From contig OY855913.1 of assembly GCA_963693305.1 (NCBI GenBank), positions 4,911,001-4,975,000 of the forward strand: a stretch of DNA of 64,000 bases. The letters are read 5' to 3'. Under the pieces are notes generated by a model. It saw only the letters and a program-made list of their open reading frames with translations. It was not told where the DNA came from and made no database searches. The translations under genes and the position numbers were made by a program. The stretch is from Meandrina meandrites (lineage: Eukaryota > Cnidaria > Anthozoa > Scleractinia > Meandrinidae). Below are positions 59,983-64,000 of this stretch, piece after piece (position 1 is the stretch's first letter; each line of letters begins with the position of its first letter).

Positions 59983-59988
59983 AATAAA
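59983..59988 (+). promoter_or_regulatory. polyadenylation signal of the TPR-CHAT gene
   Basis: AATAAA 111 bp after the stop codon. Confidence 0.55.
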
Positions 59989-62900
59989 ACAACTAATCAC
60001 TTGAAATTAATTAATGAAGAAATTACTTCTGCGGATCAAAATGACAAAACTATATCTTGTCTCCCGGGCGTTACAATTAAAAGTTAGAAACAAACGGCAT
60101 TAACGTTGAAAACTGTTCTGACTAACAGTTCAGTCAAGAACCCACATCGCAATACCCTTTAATCGTCTTGAATGTTTTCCATCCGTACCTTCCTTTGTAT
60201 TTGCTGTGTTTTTGAAATGTTCCTTCACTGTTTTTTAAAGTGGTTATTTTTATATTTGACCCAATTTGGTTCCATTTTATCACCTCTACGTTTATAGTTA
60301 AAATCCGTGACCGCACATTTCCTTCAATGTAACAGCGAGTAACTGCTGTTTAGATTCGAAATTTCAAAACTTCGTGATTGCCCTCGAAACTTCATTATTC
60401 ATTTTCGAACAATGTTTTAATTCAACCTCGGCTTTTAAAGGCGATGGAACATTTGTCAGTAGTACTTTCTTTATAGCTTGGTATAAATGTCGAAGGCGTG
60501 GCATTTTTATTTAATTCTAGTTCAATTGTATGCGTATGATAAAGTAATAAAAGTGTATTAGAAACTACTCAGTGATTCCTTACTCTATATGTAAAATCCA
60601 TTTCAGATTCCAGAAGAACGTATTTCCTGACTACGAAGTAACTGTGATACATTGAAGTTGGCCGAGTTTGTAAAGAACTGAGCCTCGACGTTGGTGGAGG
60701 AGCTAGGACTAAACTTTACATAGGTTCAAGAAAACTCTAACTTGTGCTAAATGTAATTCGACAAAGATCAGTTAGCAACTTCTCCGGGAAAAAATATAAC
60801 CCGTATTTTTCTAAACAGCTAAGTTTTAAACGTGTCTTAGCTTGGTGTGAATGGGGTATGAGTAACCGTTAGCAGTTGGCGTCTTTCTTACAACATTAAC
60901 TTTTTAGAAAACCTTCAATAACAAGCGCGAAGTGCATATACAAGCCTAGACGTATTAATAGCAAAGTTTCACTGTCTTAATTTGAACATATTTTTCAACA
61001 TATAAAACAAGGGTAAAATTCCTGTTCAAAAAATAGTTTTGTAAGGTACAAAAAATACGAAACATTTAGTAATAATAAAATTAATGGCTTGAGACCAGAG
61101 GGAGGCAAACTTGAAAAAAGCAAAAAAAAAAAAAAAAGACGTCTAGAGCATAATGAATCGTCATTATGCTATCATGTATCTTAACATTGGAGATATTTTG
61201 CACTTCAAAGTAAATATTTTTTTACACTATTTTATGAAATTATTATTGAACATTTTGTGATACTTTTTATCTCATTTATATTCCTAGGTACTATATAAGG
61301 AAAGTTAACTTTGTTTGGCACGCATGCAAAATACGTTGACACGCCAAAAAACGATCTTGTAGATTTTAGGTTGCTAATAATTTCAATGGTGACCTTGTCT
61401 CCTTCGGTATAATTTTAACTTTTATGAATGGAAAATACATTAATGTTAAACATGTTTAACAGATTCTCATGCTTTAAGGGGAACCTACAGTAATGTAGTT
61501 AATAAAAGTGTGCCGATTTCAACTAGGACTGCCCACGCTTTTCTACCAATCACAATACGAGCTGGATAAAAACCTTACTGAGTAGATTAGGAATGGTCTA
61601 TGTTTCGCAAAGCGTTGGTACATGGCATGAAGTTATAACTAAAGGCGCATAAAAAACATGAAAACCGAGTTTTGAGCCTGAATTGGATGTCTTTCACTTA
61701 GGTTGTCGAAACTGCAGTTACCCACAGCACGCAGTCCTTTAAGAACGGTTGTCATTTGAGTGTCGTAGAATCAAAACCTAAGTAATCACTCTGGCCAATA
61801 ACAACAAAACCTATTTAAAACTCGAAGCAAACACATGTATATGAAGGCCGTGTGAAGCGCGGGAAAACGTATAAGTGAGCGAGTCACGATTGGTTTTGGC
61901 TCTGCTTCTGATTGGTTGAGAGAATAGCGCGAGTTGTTTTTAAAACTCGACCACTAATCACAGTAATGCAAAACCATAGCAAATGCGAAATTATAGAAAT
62001 TACACGTTTATAGAGTCATTAGATTTTTCATTTTATTATATTCTAGCTTTTGCCTCGCCTGACTTTAATCTGGTATTATGTTATATTGCTAAGCGAAAAG
62101 AAGAGTACACCAAATACAGAGTATTTGTTTCGAAACGAAAATATCATGAAAAGTTAGAGATTACGCCAGTTTTTCATTTGAATTTACTGATTCTTTTGTA
62201 GACAAGCTGAGATAAAATAAACGTGCATCTGTTTGGATTCTACAGTTCTGGTAACAACCTTATAGGCTGGTTCAAACTTTCTATGCAAACACAAGAGCGA
62301 GCTGGAACAAACAGTAAACAAGAGCAGGAGGAATGGAAACTTGGAAAAGTCTCATTCCTTGCAGTTCTGAATACGCTTGCTCACGTTGTTACGTTTGCGC
62401 TTGCGATTGCTCCGCATGTGTAAATCAGAAAAACGCTAAACCAAGCGCAGAAAGATTGCTGCCAAGCCATAGAAGCGAAAAGAAAATCTGAGTCGAGTTC
62501 TATCTTGCAGCCGCCAATAACGGTTCCACGAGCAACTGTGAGATGAGTCTCGCCATAGATTTTTTTTTTTTCGTTTCTAAAGTGACGCATGCCTCCACGA
62601 CTAGTTTTAATCAGAATATAATGGTGTCTCGTCCATCTCTTGGAAAAACTTCCTTTGATGCGCGCTTGCTTTTGGGTCGTGGAATTTTTAAGGCGTTTTA
62701 AGGACTTTAAACATGCTAATGAAAGCAACACTGCCAAAACGTCCAACAAACTACAAAAGATCCCCGACCTTTGTGTAATAGAAGTTTTAATTTTCAGCGT
62801 GATCGCGTAATTTCTTACGATCACTGAACTTTTATTCATTATGTCATATCCGCTCTTAATCCTCTTATAATATTTCTGAATAATTGGTAACTATTGTCGC

Positions 62901-63196
62901 GGCCGACTTTAAAAAATAAACTATGTTTCTGTATTTTGCGCCACGAGCTCGGAAAACTCACTTCATTTGTTCGTAGAGTGTTCCTCTAACCGGTTATTGC
63001 ACCTTCAGAGTATTTTGTGGAAGTTCTTCAGCGCGCGGAACCATTAGAACTGAATTAAATTATAATTAGTGACGAAACAACCAACATCAAATTTTCTTCA
63101 AGTCTAGCCCGAATATCAACGACAACTTAAAGAATTACAGATGATTAGCTGAAAGGAAAAAAGTTCGAAACCAGTAGTCTTCTATAACAAGCAGCA
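59989..63196. other. repeat-rich intergenic region
   Basis: No supported gene. It holds an A-run (61121-61138), a perfect 10-bp hairpin AGCATAATGA/TCATTATGCT at 61148-61171 and a copy of the CCAAT-rich repeat (61860-61980). The 152-codon minus-strand open frame at 62381-62839 has uneven composition and no recognisable domain. Confidence 0.45.
61860..61980. repeat. CCAAT-rich dispersed repeat, further copy
   Basis: Shares GCGCGGGAAAAC, ATTGGTTTTG, CTGATTGG and GCGCGAGTT blocks, in the same order, with the promoter repeats at 34738-34935 and 36545-36740. Confidence 0.5.
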
Positions 63197-63517
63197 ATGA
63201 AATTAACTCCTACAGGTTTTCTAGTTCTTTTTCTCTTTGTATGCCACCTGACACTTGATTCAGATGGTGCTGCCGACATTCACACTTTCGCAGAAAAGCA
63301 AGCTAGCATCAACATTGAGAAAGGTAAGCAGATAAAAGAAAACAGATTAATATTTAACTCAGATAACTGTAGCCACCTTGACATGAACGCCTAAATCAGT
63401 GAACAGTTAATCCGTTTGTTTGATATACGTTTAGTCTTTGATGTCCAAAAATGTTGTTTTGTAGATGCTGTGCGTGACAATAAAGTACAATCACTTATTG
63501 AAAATGAAATTCATTGA
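63197..63517 (+). CDS. possible small secreted peptide gene
   Basis: The ATG at 63197 begins a clear signal peptide: MKLTPTGFLVLFLFVCHLTL, then a likely cleavage region around DSDGAADIHT. A donor AAAG|GTAAGC follows 42 codons later (exon end 63323). An acceptor TTTTGTAG at 63457-63464 opens 17 further codons in matching phase before TGA (63515-63517), giving 59 aa with few cysteines. Without splicing the frame ends at 63394 after 65 codons. Further exons may lie beyond this window. I do not recognise the product; a peptide hormone precursor or the first exon of a secreted protein are both possible. Confidence 0.35.
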
Positions 63518-64000
63518 TATTGCGCTGATTTTGCGCTTAAATTCTGCGACTTTTTGGAAAGGCAAGGCTGACTGAGGTAAAAATCACGCGTTAAGCTACT
63601 ATTACAAAGGCGATGATGCGACGAGTACGCACTTTACACCCGTATCAAAAAGAATTCAACTCACTGAATTTCTGACTTTATTACTGGAAACTGAAAAGCC
63701 CTAATCCCAGTTATTGTTCTTGCGTCCTGTTAGGTTCGTACAAAATGTTGCAATCAGACAAACTCCTTTGAACGAGCATTGCTCAGATTCCTTTTAGTCA
63801 AGACCTTTTTTGCCAGGAACTGGATAGCAATTTAGCAAAAGGAATTTTATAGTGAGACAAAAACTCACCTGACCAGATAAAAAGTGAAATCATCATCATG
63901 AACAACAATACCTAAAATAATAACAGAAACTTATTTGTCAGTCTGCACAGTTTTGCTCTAAATGGTTGTTAATATATTTTCAGCGAATTGTGCTTTCTCT
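63518..64000. other. non-coding end of window
   Basis: No exon or repeat that I can support. Confidence 0.4.

Noticed and set aside
62381..62839. 152-codon open frame on the minus strand
   Set aside because: No recognisable domain, no splice context, uneven composition. It could be chance or repeat-derived.

Overview
This is animal nuclear DNA, most likely from a stony coral or close anthozoan relative. Genes have many small GT-AG exons, and introns are full of small DNA transposons. The coding content includes a tropomyosin pair at the short length typical of cnidarians, a DDX43-type helicase and a very large TPR-CHAT protein of a kind expanded in corals. The species call is inference. There is no prokaryotic operon, rRNA or CRISPR.

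Layout. 1-7.5 kb is mostly non-coding, with a 5'-truncated LINE flanked by a 10-bp target-site duplication, one orphan candidate exon and a tRNA-derived SINE. 7.5-15.9 kb holds two nearly identical direct copies of a 3.3-3.6 kb segment. Each copy carries an intronless START-domain lipid-transfer gene (231 aa, one residue different), and copy 2 has gained a small SINE. 17.4-33.8 kb is one plus-strand gene of 23 exons: a DDX43-like KH plus DEAD-box RNA helicase (797 aa) with RG-rich ends and a C-terminal CCHC zinc knuckle. A frame-compatible alternative last exon lies downstream. Its introns carry at least seven inverted-repeat elements, one ending 26 bp before an exon. 34.7-38.1 kb is a second tandem duplication: two intronless 221-aa proteins of unknown function, about 88% identical, with duplicated promoters. 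38.1-46.6 kb has two minus-strand tropomyosin genes of identical two-exon structure; one adds a 68-residue acidic tail. 46.6-51.6 kb is intergenic, with a degenerate minisatellite and long G tracts. 51.6-60 kb is a seven-coding-exon gene for a 1361-aa protein: a TTC4-like TPR module, then 17 exact 40-residue TPR repeats, then a CHAT protease domain with His and Cys in place. 60-64 kb is repeat-rich, with a possible small secreted peptide gene near the end.

The genes do not form a pathway. The strongest biology is the TPR-CHAT protein: the domain logic of a bacterial TPR-CHAT protease joined to a eukaryotic co-chaperone-like TPR module. Next are the two very different-aged tandem duplications and the tailed tropomyosin. 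Exon coordinates were derived by hand from splice sites and reading phase; each of the four spliced gene models sums to a multiple of three.
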